A stretch of 64,000 nucleotides of DNA from Bacillus sp. Marseille-Q1617. GTDB taxonomy: Bacteria; Bacillota; Bacilli; Bacillales; Bacillaceae_B. Location: contig NZ_CAHJXM010000002.1 in NCBI RefSeq assembly GCF_903645295.1, positions 720,001 through 784,000 of the forward strand, written 5' to 3'. The translations under genes and the position numbers were made by a program. The notes beneath the pieces are model-generated. The model was not told where the DNA came from, did not search any database, and saw only the letters and a program-made list of their open reading frames with translations. Shown here one piece after another: positions 1-9,912 of the stretch (the first letter of the stretch is position 1; every line of letters starts with the position of its first letter).

Positions 1-971
1 TGGATCGGGACAAGCGCTGGGAGCGTGTTGAAAAGTCCTACCGTGCCATGGTGTACGGTGAAGGACCTGACTACACTGATCCAAAACAGCTGATCAACGA
101 TTCATATGAAAAAGGAATCTACGACGAGTTCGTGCTTCCTTCTGTCATCACAAAAGAAAATGGAGAGCCGGTAGGTACGATCAAGGACGACGATGCCGTT
201 ATTTTCTATAACTTCCGTCCTGACCGTGCCATCCAGATCTCAAATACATTCACGAACGAAGATTTCCGTTATTTCGTCCGCGGTGAAAAGCATCCGAAGA
301 ACCTTCACTTTGTGTGCCTGACTAAGTTCAGTGAAACAGTGGACGGCTTCGTTGCCTTCAAACCGACGAACCTTGATAACACGCTTGGCGAAGTCCTGTC
401 TCAAAACGGTTTGAAACAGCTCCGCATTGCCGAAACGGAAAAATATCCTCACGTCACGTTCTTCATGAGCGGCGGCCGTGAGAATGAATTCCCAGGGGAA
501 AAACGGATCCTGATCGATTCTCCTAAAGTGGCAACATACGACCTTCAGCCCGAGATGAGTGCATACGAAGTGACAGATGCCCTGCTTGCCGAAATCGAAG
601 CAGACAATCACGATGCGATCATCCTGAACTTCGCGAACCCTGACATGGTCGGCCACTCCGGAATGCTTGAACCGACAATCAAAGCAGTCGAAACCGTCGA
701 TGAATGCCTCGGCAAAATCATCGACCTAATCGAGAAGAAAGGCGGGACAGCCATCATCACAGCCGACCACGGTAACGCTGATGAAGTCCTGACAGATGAA
801 GGAAAGCCAATGACCGCCCACACAACCAACCCGGTTCCTGTCATCGTAACAAAAGAAGGAATCGAACTCCGTGACGGCGGTATCTTAGGAGATCTAGCTC
901 CAACGATGCTTGATCTTCTGAACGTGGATCAGCCGAAAGAAATGACGGGTAAATCACTGATTATAAAGTAA
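1..971 (+). CDS. gpmI: 2,3-bisphosphoglycerate-independent phosphoglycerate mutase, 3' part
   Basis: This is the C-terminal part of iPGM, which interconverts 3- and 2-phosphoglycerate in glycolysis. The gene is cut by the left window edge; the frame is open from the first base ([16 protein letters not shown]) and the first visible ATG at 48 is internal. Family landmarks are visible: [31 protein letters not shown] and the metal-binding [10 protein letters not shown], which supplies ligands of the alkaline-phosphatase-like site. About 320 of the usual ~510 residues are present. It is followed by eno as in B. subtilis, but a palindromic repeat now sits between the two. Identification is very secure. 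Confidence 0.97.
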   Translation, partial: DRDKRWERVEKSYRAMVYGEGPDYTDPKQLINDSYEKGIYDEFVLPSVITKENGEPVGTIKDDDAVIFYNFRPDRAIQISNTFTNEDFRYFVRGEKHPKNLHFVCLTKFSETVDGFVAFKPTNLDNTLGEVLSQNGLKQLRIAETEKYPHVTFFMSGGRENEFPGEKRILIDSPKVATYDLQPEMSAYEVTDALLAEIEADNHDAIILNFANPDMVGHSGMLEPTIKAVETVDECLGKIIDLIEKKGGTAIITADHGNADEVLTDEGKPMTAHTTNPVPVIVTKEGIELRDGGILGDLAPTMLDLLNVDQPKEMTGKSLIIK

Positions 972-1021
972 GTTTGCAGGACTTATACAAATTTTGTAAG
1001 GGTTTTGGGTTAATGCCCAGA

Positions 1022-1146
1022 GTTGATTGGAGCGGAAGGCACTCGACTCCTGCGGGATATGCGGGACAGGTGAGACCCCGCAGGCGAAGCCGAGGAGGCT
1101 CACCGCCCGCCCCGCGGAAAGCGAGTGCCTGCAGCGGAAATCAACG
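1022..1146 (+). repeat. Palindromic intergenic repeat, copy A
   Basis: Copy A of a ~130-bp repeat. It begins GTTGATTGGAGCGG, contains ACTCCTGCGGG, GTGAGACCCCGCAGGCG, GAGGAGGCTCAC and CCCGCGGAAAGCGAG, and ends GGAAATCAAC. Ends and inner blocks are inverted repeats, for example AGGCACTCG against CGAGTGCCT. Related copies lie at 3406-3537 (reverse orientation), 7002-7128 and 18606-18855. The open frame across it (974-1231) is not a gene. Confidence 0.9.
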
Positions 1147-1184
1147 ACCCTTTTTAGAAGAGTATGATAAAAACCTAACTATAA

Positions 1185-2492
<1,308 letters not shown>

Positions 2493-2508
2493 TTGATTTA
2501 GCGATAGG

Positions 2509-2542
2509 AAACAGCCCCGTTTGGTGACGGGGCTGTTTTTTT
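2509..2542 (+). terminator. Terminator after eno
   Basis: Perfect 10-bp stem AACAGCCCCG / CGGGGCTGTT with a short loop, followed by a run of T. Confidence 0.95.
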
Positions 2543-2778
2543 GGTTTTGGGTCGCCTGTGGTATCTGGTGCCGAATTAAGCGGCATATACTTCGGGACTG
2601 AGGGCTCAGTCGGCGAGGGTGAGAGACTGATCAACGGCTGAAGAAATAGTTTTGCATCGGAATGCATTCGTTTTCCCTGTTTTTATTAAAAATAGACAAA
2701 TAAGTCTTTTAAAAAAGCTGCCAAGAGGCAAAATAGCGGTGGTTTATTAAGGGAATCTCCTTCGAAAAGGGGTTTTCA

Positions 2779-2879
2779 TGCCACTTTTTCAACTTTACAA
2801 TCCACATTTCGAATTTACGTGCAACTTCTTAAAAATACATTCCAGTTTTCTGAAATGCGTTCCACTTTTCATTTTTATG
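2779..2879 (+). repeat. Five degenerate ~20-bp tandem units
   Basis: Within the ~570-bp gene-free stretch 2543-3110, five adjacent units of 19-22 bp share a pattern like TTCCACTTTTC plus an A/T-rich tail (starts about 2779, 2801, 2820, 2840, 2860). No open frame or known RNA was recognised in the rest of the stretch. A similar spacing pattern occurs at 46891-47000. Confidence 0.5.
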
Positions 2880-3054
2880 AGCCTCTTAAAATCATTATAA
2901 TCTGCCCCCAGCAAGCCTCGGGCTCGACCACTTAAAACCTTAATTTTTCAGTTTGGCTGCCCTGGTTCCATATAATATAGGAATTCATCCTGGCGCGGAA
3001 AAGAACCAACTGTCCCCCAAACCCAACACTTTCCACAATTATGCGAATATTACC

Positions 3055-3083
3055 TTGTCCGTACCATATCCCTATGGTAAACT
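3055..3083 (+). promoter_or_regulatory. Likely SigA promoter of secG
   Basis: TTGTCC at 3055-3060 and TAAACT at 3078-3083 with a 17-bp spacer, about 35 bp before the secG start. The match to consensus is moderate. Confidence 0.5.
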
Positions 3084-3120
3084 AATAATGTTGTAATGTT
3101 CGTATCAGGAGGTGGGACTC

Positions 3121-3348
3121 ATGCACGCTTTATTAGTCACTTTACTTATCATTGATTCAATTGCACTTATCGCTATTGTTTTACTTCAATCAGGTAAGAG
3201 TGCTGGACTTTCAGGGGCCATCTCTGGTGGTGCAGAACAGCTTTTCGGTAAACAGAAGGCACGTGGTATCGACTTGGTACTCCACAGAATCACAATTGTG
3301 TTATCTGTTTTATTCTTTGTTCTAACAACTGCAATCGTAGCTATATAA
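3121..3348 (+). CDS. secG: Preprotein translocase subunit SecG
   Basis: SecG is the small, non-essential membrane subunit of the SecYEG protein-export channel. The 75-residue product has two transmembrane helices (about residues 3-22 and 53-74) separated by the conserved loop [29 protein letters not shown]. The ATG at 3121 lies 7 bases after AGGAGGTG; the GTG at 3112 is part of that ribosome-binding site and is rejected as the start. Position between eno and the est-rnr genes matches B. subtilis. Secure call. Confidence 0.96.
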   Translation: MHALLVTLLIIDSIALIAIVLLQSGKSAGLSGAISGGAEQLFGKQKARGIDLVLHRITIVLSVLFFVLTTAIVAI

Positions 3349-3351
3349 TAC

Positions 3352-3388
3352 AAAACCTGATCTTTCATAGGGTCAGGTTTTTTTATTT
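3352..3388 (+). terminator. Terminator after secG
   Basis: AAACCTGA / TCAGGTTT stem followed by a T run. Confidence 0.9.
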
Positions 3389-3405
3389 TTAGCCTGCTAA
3401 ATACC

Positions 3406-3537
3406 GCTATTGATTTACGTGCAAGACTTCGCTTTCCGCGGGCGGCCGGTGAGCCTCCTCGCCGCATGCGCGCCTGCGGGGTCTCACCTGTCTCGCTTTT
3501 CCCGCAGGAGTCTTCGTCTTGCACTCCAATCAATAGC
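3406..3537 (-). repeat. Palindromic intergenic repeat, copy B
   Basis: Reverse-oriented copy of the element at 1022-1146: its complement reads GCTATTGATTGGAGTGCAAG ... ACTCCTGCGGGAAAAGCGAG ... GTGAGACCCCGCAGGCG ... GAGGAGGCTCAC ... GTAAATCAATAGC. Confidence 0.9.
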
Positions 3538-3631
3538 TGGATTGCTTAAAACAATTACTAACCACAACCAAATTAAAAACGAAATATTGGATTATAACCA
3601 CCATCTTTGCTAAAAATAAAGAGTAAACCAT

Positions 3632-3810
3632 TTAAACGATCGTTTAATATGACGAGCCCATACGCACCAAGGGTTCGCCAACGTTAATCAAACGTTTGTT
3701 TAAAAAATTTCTGTAAAAACCCATTACATAAACAATCTATTTAAACAACCGTTTAAACCGATAAAGACCGAAGCAGCAAGCTTTTAAAATCTTAATCAAA
3801 CGTTTGTTTA
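3632..3810. promoter_or_regulatory. Four operator-like palindromes upstream of est
   Basis: Four 16-18-bp palindromes of the type TTAAAC-N4-GTTTAA or TCAAACGTTTG: TTAAACGATCGTTTAA at 3632-3647, TAATCAAACGTTTGTTTA at 3685-3702, TTTAAACAACCGTTTAAA at 3740-3757 and a second TAATCAAACGTTTGTTTA at 3793-3810. The last ends 26 bases before est. The form suits a TetR-family repressor; the regulator is not identified. Confidence 0.65.
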
Positions 3811-3836
3811 AATTCAGAGAAAAGGAGTTCATATAA

Positions 3837-4583
3837 ATGAAGACCGTTTTACCAAAACCATTTACATTTGAAGCCGGCCCGAGAGCCGTTCTTCTGCTGC
3901 ATGGATTCACAGGGAATTCAGCGGATGTGAGAATGCTCGGCCGCTACCTGGAGAAGAAAGGCTATTCTTCACATGCACCGCATTATAAAGGACATGGAGT
4001 TCCGCCTGAAGAATTGGTTCATACCGGACCTGAAGACTGGTGGCAGGATGTCATGAATGGATATCAGCATCTGAAGGATAAAGGGTACGAAGAAATTGCA
4101 GTGGCAGGACTTTCTTTAGGTGGGGTATTTTCCTTGAAATTGGGTTACACTGTACCTGTAAAGGGTATTGTACCGATGTGTGCGCCTATGTATATAAAAA
4201 GTGAAGAAGTCATGTATAAAGGGGTCGTGGAATACGCCCGTGAATTTAAGAAATTTGAAGGAAAACAGGAAGATCAAATTGAAAGAGAAATAGAAGAGTT
4301 CAAGAAAACGCCAATGAACACATTGAAAGCTCTTCAGGAACTGATTGCCGATGTACGTAATAATGTCGATATGATCTATTCTCCAACATTTGTCGTACAG
4401 GCAAGACATGATCACATGATCAATACCGATTCTGCCAACATTATTTATGATAATGTCGAATCGGACGAAAAGGACCTTAAATGGTACGAGGAATCTGGAC
4501 ATGTCATTACACTGGATAAGGAAAAAGAGCAGCTTCATGAGGATGTGTACAATTTCCTTGAGAAATTGGATTGGACTGTTTAA
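3837..4583 (+). CDS. est: Carboxylesterase, Est30/YvaK type
   Basis: A cytoplasmic alpha/beta hydrolase cleaving short-chain carboxyl esters; physiological substrate unknown. The 248-residue product aligns end to end from memory with Geobacillus Est30: oxyanion loop [10 protein letters not shown] at 19-28, nucleophile Ser93 in GLSLGG, Asp in ARHDHM near 192 and His in SGHVITL near 222. The ATG at 3837 follows AAAGGAG. It lies between secG and rnr as yvaK does in B. subtilis, 27 bp upstream of rnr, so it is probably co-transcribed with it. The upstream operator-like palindromes suggest it has its own repression signal, which is unusual for a housekeeping cluster. Confidence 0.93.
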   Translation: MKTVLPKPFTFEAGPRAVLLLHGFTGNSADVRMLGRYLEKKGYSSHAPHYKGHGVPPEELVHTGPEDWWQDVMNGYQHLKDKGYEEIAVAGLSLGGVFSLKLGYTVPVKGIVPMCAPMYIKSEEVMYKGVVEYAREFKKFEGKQEDQIEREIEEFKKTPMNTLKALQELIADVRNNVDMIYSPTFVVQARHDHMINTDSANIIYDNVESDEKDLKWYEESGHVITLDKEKEQLHEDVYNFLEKLDWTV

Positions 4584-4610
4584 TGAATAGCAAGAGCAGG
4601 AGGGATTGTC

Positions 4611-6938
4611 ATGGACGAAAATATTAAAGAGCATGTGGATAAACTCCTTTCCTACATGAAAGAAGAGGCCTATAAACCGCTGACGGTACAGGAGCTTGAA
4701 GAAGCATTCGGAATCGAAGGCTCAACCAACTTCAAGGATTTTGTCAAGGCGCTCGTCGTCATGGAGGAAAAGGGGCTTGTGGTACGCACCAGGAGCAACC
4801 GCTACGGCCTGCCGGAAAAAATGAATCTAGTAAGAGGGAAGGTATCCGCCCATGCAAAGGGGTTTGCTTTCGTCATACCTGAAGAATCAGGTCTGGATGA
4901 TATCTTCATCCCTCCCAATGAAACGAACAACGCGATGCACGGGGATATCGTACTTGTCCGCGTGTCTTCCAACACATCCGGATCGAGACGGGAAGGAACG
5001 GTCGTCCGCATCGTGGAACGCGGAGTCGACCAGATCGTCGGAACGTTTACTCAAAGCAAGCACTTCGGTTTTGTCATCCCGGATGATAAGAAGTTTGCAA
5101 GCGACATCTTTATCCCGAAGTCTGCCCAAAAGGGAGCGATCGAAGGGCATAAAGTCGTTGTGAAATTGACGTCGTATCCTGAAGGAAGAAAGAGTGCTGA
5201 AGGGGAGGTTGTCGAAATCCTCGGTCATAAAAATGATCCAGGCGTCGATATCCTTTCAATCATCCATAAGCATGGCATCACGGTCGATTTCCCTGAGGAA
5301 GTGATGGAGCAGGCGAATAACGTTCCGGATACGATCGATGAATCAGAGATTCCGAATAGACGGGACCTTCGTGATCAGACCATCGTCACGATTGACGGAG
5401 CGGACGCGAAAGACCTCGATGATGCGGTCACTGTGACAAAGCTCGACAACGGGAATTACAAGCTGGGAGTACATATCGCAGACGTTACCTACTATGTGAA
5501 AGAAAGCTCTCCGATTGATGAGGAAGCCTTTGATAGAGGAACAAGCGTGTACCTCGTCGACCGGGTGATCCCGATGATCCCGCACCGCCTGTCGAACGGG
5601 ATCTGCTCATTGAATCCGCAGGTGGATCGTCTGACACTTTCCTGTGATATGGAAATCTCACCGGATGGGGATGTCGTCAAACACGAAATCTTCCAAAGTG
5701 TGATCAAGACCACGGAAAGAATGACTTACTCTGATGTAAATAAAATTCTTGTCGACAAAGACGAGGAGCTTCGTAAACATTATGAACCGCTTGTGCCGAT
5801 GTTCGAGCAGATGGAAGACCTTGCCCAGATCCTCCGTACAAAACGGATGAAGCGCGGTGCCATCGACTTTGATTTTAAAGAAGCAAAAGTGCTGGTCGAT
5901 GACGAAGGTGAACCGACGGATGTCGTTCTTCGTGAACGCTCGGTTGCGGAGAAACTGATCGAAGAGTTCATGCTTGTTGCCAACGAAACCGTCGCGGAAC
6001 ACTTCCACTGGATGGAAGTACCGTTCATTTATCGTATCCATGAAGATCCGAAAGAAGACAAGCTGCAGCGCTTCTTCGAATTCATCACGAACTTCGGGTT
6101 GATTGTAAAAGGCACAGCCAATTCCGTGCACCCGCGTGCCCTTCAGGAAATCATTGAAGATGTGCAGGGTAAATCGGAGGAAATGGTTGTATCCACGATG
6201 ATGCTCCGTTCGATGCAGCAGGCGAAATACGATCCTGAAAGCCTGGGTCACTTCGGACTTGCGACAGAGTTCTATACTCATTTCACATCGCCGATCCGCC
6301 GTTATCCTGACTTGATCGTTCACCGCCTGATCAGAACGTACCTGATTGAAGGCAAGCTTGATCAAGCGACCCGCGATAAATGGGGAGCGCAAATGGGCAA
6401 TATCGCGCAGCATACCTCAAGCCGTGAACGCCGTGCCGTAGACGCTGAGCGCGAAACGGATGAACTGAAAAAAGCAGAGTATATGGAAGACAAGGTCGGG
6501 GAAGAGTACGATGGTATCATCTCCTCTGTCACGAATTTCGGTATGTTCGTCGAGCTGCCTAACACAATTGAAGGTCTTGTCCATGTCAGCTATATGACAG
6601 ACGATTACTACCGTTTTGACGAGCGTCATCTCGCCATGATCGGAGAGCGGACAGGCAACGTCTTCCGCATCGGTGACGAAATCACGATCCGCGTCGTCAG
6701 TGTCAACAAAGACGAACGCGCCATCGACTTCGAAATCGTCGGCATGAAAAACAACCGCAGGGAGCGGCCGTCCGAATCCCGCACATTCCGCTCAGACAGC
6801 GGAAAAGGAAAATCCCCGTCACGCAAAAAAGACGACGGAGAATGGTCAACAAGACCTCCTAAAAACAACAAAAAGAAAAAGAAAAACAAAAAACACTACG
6901 AAAACGCCCCAAGAAGTAAACGTAAAAAGAAGAAGTAA
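4611..6938 (+). CDS. rnr: Ribonuclease R
   Basis: RNase R is a 3'-to-5' exoribonuclease that degrades structured RNA and, with tmRNA-SmpB, non-stop mRNA. The 775-residue product shows an N-terminal winged-helix segment, two cold-shock domains ([17 protein letters not shown] and [15 protein letters not shown]), the RNB catalytic core with the metal-binding [16 protein letters not shown] and [16 protein letters not shown], an S1 domain ([26 protein letters not shown]) and a Lys/Arg-rich tail ending KKKK. The ATG at 4611 follows AGGAGGGATTGTC. It precedes smpB and ssrA, its functional partners. An antisense open frame of 251 codons inside it is a shadow. Confidence 0.98.
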   Translation: MDENIKEHVDKLLSYMKEEAYKPLTVQELEEAFGIEGSTNFKDFVKALVVMEEKGLVVRTRSNRYGLPEKMNLVRGKVSAHAKGFAFVIPEESGLDDIFIPPNETNNAMHGDIVLVRVSSNTSGSRREGTVVRIVERGVDQIVGTFTQSKHFGFVIPDDKKFASDIFIPKSAQKGAIEGHKVVVKLTSYPEGRKSAEGEVVEILGHKNDPGVDILSIIHKHGITVDFPEEVMEQANNVPDTIDESEIPNRRDLRDQTIVTIDGADAKDLDDAVTVTKLDNGNYKLGVHIADVTYYVKESSPIDEEAFDRGTSVYLVDRVIPMIPHRLSNGICSLNPQVDRLTLSCDMEISPDGDVVKHEIFQSVIKTTERMTYSDVNKILVDKDEELRKHYEPLVPMFEQMEDLAQILRTKRMKRGAIDFDFKEAKVLVDDEGEPTDVVLRERSVAEKLIEEFMLVANETVAEHFHWMEVPFIYRIHEDPKEDKLQRFFEFITNFGLIVKGTANSVHPRALQEIIEDVQGKSEEMVVSTMMLRSMQQAKYDPESLGHFGLATEFYTHFTSPIRRYPDLIVHRLIRTYLIEGKLDQATRDKWGAQMGNIAQHTSSRERRAVDAERETDELKKAEYMEDKVGEEYDGIISSVTNFGMFVELPNTIEGLVHVSYMTDDYYRFDERHLAMIGERTGNVFRIGDEITIRVVSVNKDERAIDFEIVGMKNNRRERPSESRTFRSDSGKGKSPSRKKDDGEWSTRPPKNNKKKKKNKKHYENAPRSKRKKKK

Positions 6939-7001
6939 GATTTTTATTTGAGGTGTTAAGTTCTAATAATGTTGAGGGGAAAGTGATATCAGCTGTTTCC
7001 A

Positions 7002-7128
7002 GCTTTTGATTGGAGTGCAGGACGAAGACTCCTGCGGGAAGAGTAGCTAATGTGAGACCCCGCAGGCGAAGCCGAGGAGGCTCACAAGCTACCCGCGGAA
7101 AGCGAAGTCCTGCACGGAAATCAAAAGC
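7002..7128 (+). repeat. Palindromic intergenic repeat, copy C
   Basis: Starts GCTTTTGATTGGAGTGCAGG, has ACTCCTGCGGGAAGAGTAGC, GTGAGACCCCGCAGGCG, GAGGAGGCTCAC, GCTACCCGCGGAAAGCG and ends GGAAATCAAAAGC. It occupies most of the rnr-smpB gap. Confidence 0.9.
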
Positions 7129-7266
7129 GGTATGAGAAAGTCGATATCAATAAAGCCAGGAGCAAATGGTATTCACCGTTGCTCCTTTCCTTTTCATACA
7201 AATCTACATCAAAATATGAGATAATAATAAAACAAACTCGACAGAAAGAGAAAAGAGGGGATACAC

Positions 7267-7737
7267 ATGCCAAAGGGAGAAGGCAAGCTCATTGCCCAAA
7301 ATAAAAAAGCCCGCCATGACTATGCAGTAGAAGAAACATACGAAGCCGGACTTGTCCTGCAAGGAACAGAAATAAAAGCCATCCGAGCCGGACGCGTAAA
7401 CCTGAAAGATTCTTTCGCCCGAATCAGAAACGGCGAAGTATTCGTGCACAACATGCACATCAGTCCATATGAGCAGGGAAACCGTTTCAACCACGAACCG
7501 CTAAGAACACGTAAACTTCTGCTTCACCGCAAGCAAATCAACAAATTGATCGGTGAATCCAAAGAAGCAGGTTATTCAATTGTACCGCTTAAGCTCTATA
7601 TCAAGAATGGTGTAGCGAAACTACTAATCGGTCTTGCGCGAGGTAAGAAGAAGTATGATAAGCGTGAAGATCTAAAGCGTAAAGAAGCAAATCGCTCCAT
7701 TCAAAGAGAACTTGCTCAAAGACAAAAAGGCATGTAG
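7267..7737 (+). CDS. smpB: SsrA-binding protein SmpB
   Basis: SmpB binds the tRNA-like domain of tmRNA and places it in the A site of stalled ribosomes. The 156-residue product has the OB-fold core with [28 protein letters not shown] and [23 protein letters not shown], and the basic C-terminal tail [26 protein letters not shown] that mimics the anticodon side. The ATG at 7267 follows a purine-rich AAAAGAGGGG. ssrA starts 150 bp downstream with its own promoter, the usual Bacillus arrangement. Length is typical. Secure call. Confidence 0.98.
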   Translation: MPKGEGKLIAQNKKARHDYAVEETYEAGLVLQGTEIKAIRAGRVNLKDSFARIRNGEVFVHNMHISPYEQGNRFNHEPLRTRKLLLHRKQINKLIGESKEAGYSIVPLKLYIKNGVAKLLIGLARGKKKYDKREDLKRKEANRSIQRELAQRQKGM

Positions 7738-7763
7738 TTGTACTGATTTCCGTAATCTTACAA

Positions 7764-7791
7764 TTGCATTCTGCTGTAGATTTGTTATAAT
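7764..7791 (+). promoter_or_regulatory. Promoter of ssrA
   Basis: TTGCAT at 7764-7769, 16-bp spacer, TATAAT at 7786-7791 with an extended TG (TTGTTATAAT). Transcription would begin near 7798, leaving a ~90-nt 5' leader to be removed from pre-tmRNA. Confidence 0.75.
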
Positions 7792-7887
7792 AGTATTTGT
7801 CGCGAGGTAATCAAGCGGCTGTAAGAACAATTGAATAAGTGACTTACACGCTGAACTTATTCTTTCCCGTTCTTCCCTTTCTAATAT

Positions 7888-8525
7888 GGGGACGTTACGG
7901 ATTCGACAGGGATAGTTCGAGCTTGGGTTGCGAGCCGTAGGGATCGTCTACGTTAAAACGTCAAAGCCAATAATAACTGGCAAAACTAACAATAACCTAG
8001 CTTTAGCTGCGTAATAGCGCTTTAGCTGTTCCTCCCTCCATCGCCTATGTGGTAGGGTAAGGGACTCACTCTTAGTAGGCTACGCCGGAGTCCACCGTCT
8101 GAGGACAAAGGAAGAGACTAATCAGACTAGCTGCACGGACGCCCGTCGATAGGCAGAAGCTGCAGTGAACTTGCGAATATATCGACTACGCTCGTAGACG
8201 CTTAAGTGGCGATGTTTCTGGACGTGGGTTCGATTAGTAATAGTCGCCTTATGTGGCAACACATAAGTGAAAATTTGGCTTTATCGGTGAAACCTAAGTC
8301 ACAGAATGTGTGATAAGGCAATGCCGAGCGGTATGTGGAGCAATCCAACAGCCGTGTATCGACTTATAGGCTGCCAAGCTATGGCAGTACTAGGATGCGG
8401 GATCCTATCTGACAACAGATAAATCTACATTTCGCATAATACGCCAAAGGACCTCTACTACAGGTTCAAGATATAGTCAGTGCCATGTCGAAAGCATGGA
8501 AGTGCACGTCCCACCGTCTCCACCA
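7888..8525 (+). ncRNA. ssrA: tmRNA gene interrupted by an intron
   Basis: tmRNA rescues ribosomes stalled on broken mRNA. The 7-bp acceptor stem pairs GGGGACG (7888-7894) with CGTCTCC (8515-8521), including the alanine-type G-U at the third pair, and the gene encodes CCA at 8523-8525. The tag frame starts at GGC 7979 and ends TAA 8012-8014, giving A-GKTNNNLALAA, shorter than the B. subtilis tag but ending in the normal ALAA. The T-arm is split: stem GTGGG and loop TTCGAT end at 8234, while the last loop base and the CCCAC strand lie at 8509-8514. Removing 8235-8508 restores a 7-base T-loop and a mature RNA of 364 nt, close to the family norm. See the separate intron entry. Confidence 0.95.
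8235..8508 (+). ncRNA. Group I intron in the tmRNA T-loop
   Basis: A 274-nt insert in the T-loop of ssrA. Group I features are visible. The 5' exon ends in U (CGAU 8231-8234) and pairs with GUCG at 8243-8246, giving the P1 U-G wobble at the splice site. P2 is a perfect 8-bp stem (8248-8255 / 8260-8267) capped by a GCAA tetraloop. AAGATATAGTC at 8468-8478 is the classic 3' strand of P7 and its AGUC can pair with GACU at 8361-8364. A P9-like stem CCATG/CATGG lies at 8483-8499. The intron ends in G at 8508. It encodes no protein. I infer it self-splices; the P3-P6 core was not fully folded by hand. Confidence 0.88.
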
Positions 8526-8552
8526 AATACATATTTGGTGGTTTTTATTTTG
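8520..8552 (+). terminator. Terminator of ssrA
   Basis: CCACCAAATA / TATTTGGTGG stem with T-rich tail. The stem begins inside the encoded CCA end of tmRNA. Confidence 0.85.
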
Positions 8553-8724
8553 TGGATACAACCATAAAATTACTATTTTGGAAATCTTATACTTCAAGTT
8601 TATATACAGAAAAGCCATGCTCTGTTTGAATGCAGGAGCATAACTTTTATTATTTCTTAAAAATGGTTATTCAGTAAAGGGCCAGATTGTTGAAGATGTA
8701 GTGTAGCACTGGTAGTGGAAAACC

Positions 8725-8775
8725 GTACCATAAATAACGGCGTAATGAATCATTCATTTTACTTTGTTATGGTAC
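8725..8775. promoter_or_regulatory. Nested inverted repeats upstream of the AlkD-like gene
   Basis: Outer arms GTACCATAA (8725-8733) and TTATGGTAC (8767-8775) enclose a perfect 15-bp palindrome AATGAATCATTCATT (8744-8758). The rest of 8553-8871 holds no gene I can support. The inner palindrome looks like an operator; the function is unknown. Confidence 0.45.
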
Positions 8776-8871
8776 AATTGTACGCAATAAGACTTATAAA
8801 GAAACTTAGTTATTCATCTATCCCGCCAATGACATATTATGAATCAGTGCTTTAATAAGGAGTTGTTTCAA

Positions 8872-9540
8872 ATGAATAAAAATAAAAGCACAGATATAAA
8901 ACGCTCATCAAAAGCAGAAATCATTCTACCTCAGATCAATAGTAAAACAAAGCTAGGCGACTTACGAAAAATAGCGAAGGACATTAAAAAAGATCACGAA
9001 CTAGCTATGGAACTTTGGTCAACCGGAGAGTTTTTGCCAAGACTATTGGCAATCTTAATTATGGACAAAAAACTACTTTCACAAGATGTACTAAATAAGC
9101 TTGATAAGGATATGCAGACTCATACATATGATGAGCGAAATAACTTAATGGATTGGTTAATGGCTAATCAGCTCACCAAAAACAAGAAGAACATTGCATT
9201 GATGGAGTTATGGAAAAATAGTCCTTCTGCTCTTCAAAGGAGAGCTTTCTGGTATTTTCAAGGGCGATTGAGATGGACTGGACAAACACCGCCTGATAAC
9301 ACCGCAGACTTACTATCTGCAATTGAAGCTACTATTACCCAGGAAGAACCGGAAGTTCAATGGGCTATGAATTTCACCGCAGGCTGGATAGGCGTTTATG
9401 ATGAAAAGTATCGAGCACGTTGTATAAAACTTGGTGAGAAAACGGGTCTTTACAAAGATGAAATGGTATCAAAAGGATGTACTCCCAATTATTTGCCGGA
9501 GTTCATTACGATTGAAGTTAACAAACGAATTAATAATTAG
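8872..9540 (+). CDS. AlkD-like DNA alkylation repair protein
   Basis: Predicted DNA glycosylase of the AlkD/HEAT-repeat superfamily (COG4912 type), which removes alkylated bases. Visible family blocks are LGDLRKIAKDIKKDHELAMELWSTGEFLPRLLAILIMD near residues 29-65, WKNSPSALQRRAFWYF, and the C-terminal WAMNFTAGWIGVYDEKYRARCIKLGEKTG with SKGCTPNYLPEFI. The ATG at 8872 is 9 bases after AAGGAG (8857-8862); the upstream in-frame ATG at 8839 lacks a ribosome-binding site. Product 222 residues, matching this short subfamily. It stands alone directly downstream of ssrA in an A/T-rich accessory stretch, so acquisition by transfer is plausible. The enzymatic activity is inferred. Confidence 0.75.
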   Translation: MNKNKSTDIKRSSKAEIILPQINSKTKLGDLRKIAKDIKKDHELAMELWSTGEFLPRLLAILIMDKKLLSQDVLNKLDKDMQTHTYDERNNLMDWLMANQLTKNKKNIALMELWKNSPSALQRRAFWYFQGRLRWTGQTPPDNTADLLSAIEATITQEEPEVQWAMNFTAGWIGVYDEKYRARCIKLGEKTGLYKDEMVSKGCTPNYLPEFITIEVNKRINN

Positions 9541-9714
9541 TTACCATTGAAAAATTCATAAGGGTTTGATATGAAAATAAAGGCCTCAATATGGACAGGA
9601 TCTGAAAGTAAGCTTCCAGGTCCTTTTTTGCTTGGAGGGAAATTTCAAAAATTTATTATGAGAAGCATTAGTGCAGTATTGTTGAGCATCAAAATAGGTA
9701 TAAGGTGAAATCGT

Positions 9715-9855
9715 ATGCTTAAATTAGTATGTTTTGGGGACAGTATTACAGCTAGAAAAGAAGGATTGGATACGCCACGTTATTTGAGTCAAATGAGAAA
9801 AAGTGTGCATTAGAGAAAAACAGGTCTTGTATGTCGATAAGAAGAGATAATTTGA
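9715..9855 (+). pseudogene. SGNH/GDSL hydrolase, N-terminal remnant
   Basis: Begins at ATG 9715 after AAGGTG and encodes LVCFGDSITARKEGLDTPRL, the block I motif (GDS with the catalytic Ser) of SGNH-family lipases/esterases. The sequence then leaves the family and stops at 9853-9855 after 46 codons, whereas intact members have 180-220 residues. This is a gene stump. Confidence 0.7.
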
Positions 9856-9912
9856 TACAGTAAAAATATGTGTTAAACTATTTGAAAATTGGGAATTTAA
9901 GGAGTGTTTTTT

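Noticed and set aside
3186-3613. Open frames on both strands after secG
   Set aside because: They cross the secG terminator and repeat copy B; composition is that of the GC-rich palindrome.
5658-6413. 251-codon antisense frame in rnr
   Set aside because: Shadow of RNase R; no ribosome-binding site and rnr shows all family motifs in the sense frame.
8235-8508. Insert as a second, independent small RNA gene or a variable tmRNA loop
   Set aside because: It lies inside the 7-base T-loop, and its removal restores the arm exactly; tmRNA length variation is not found there.
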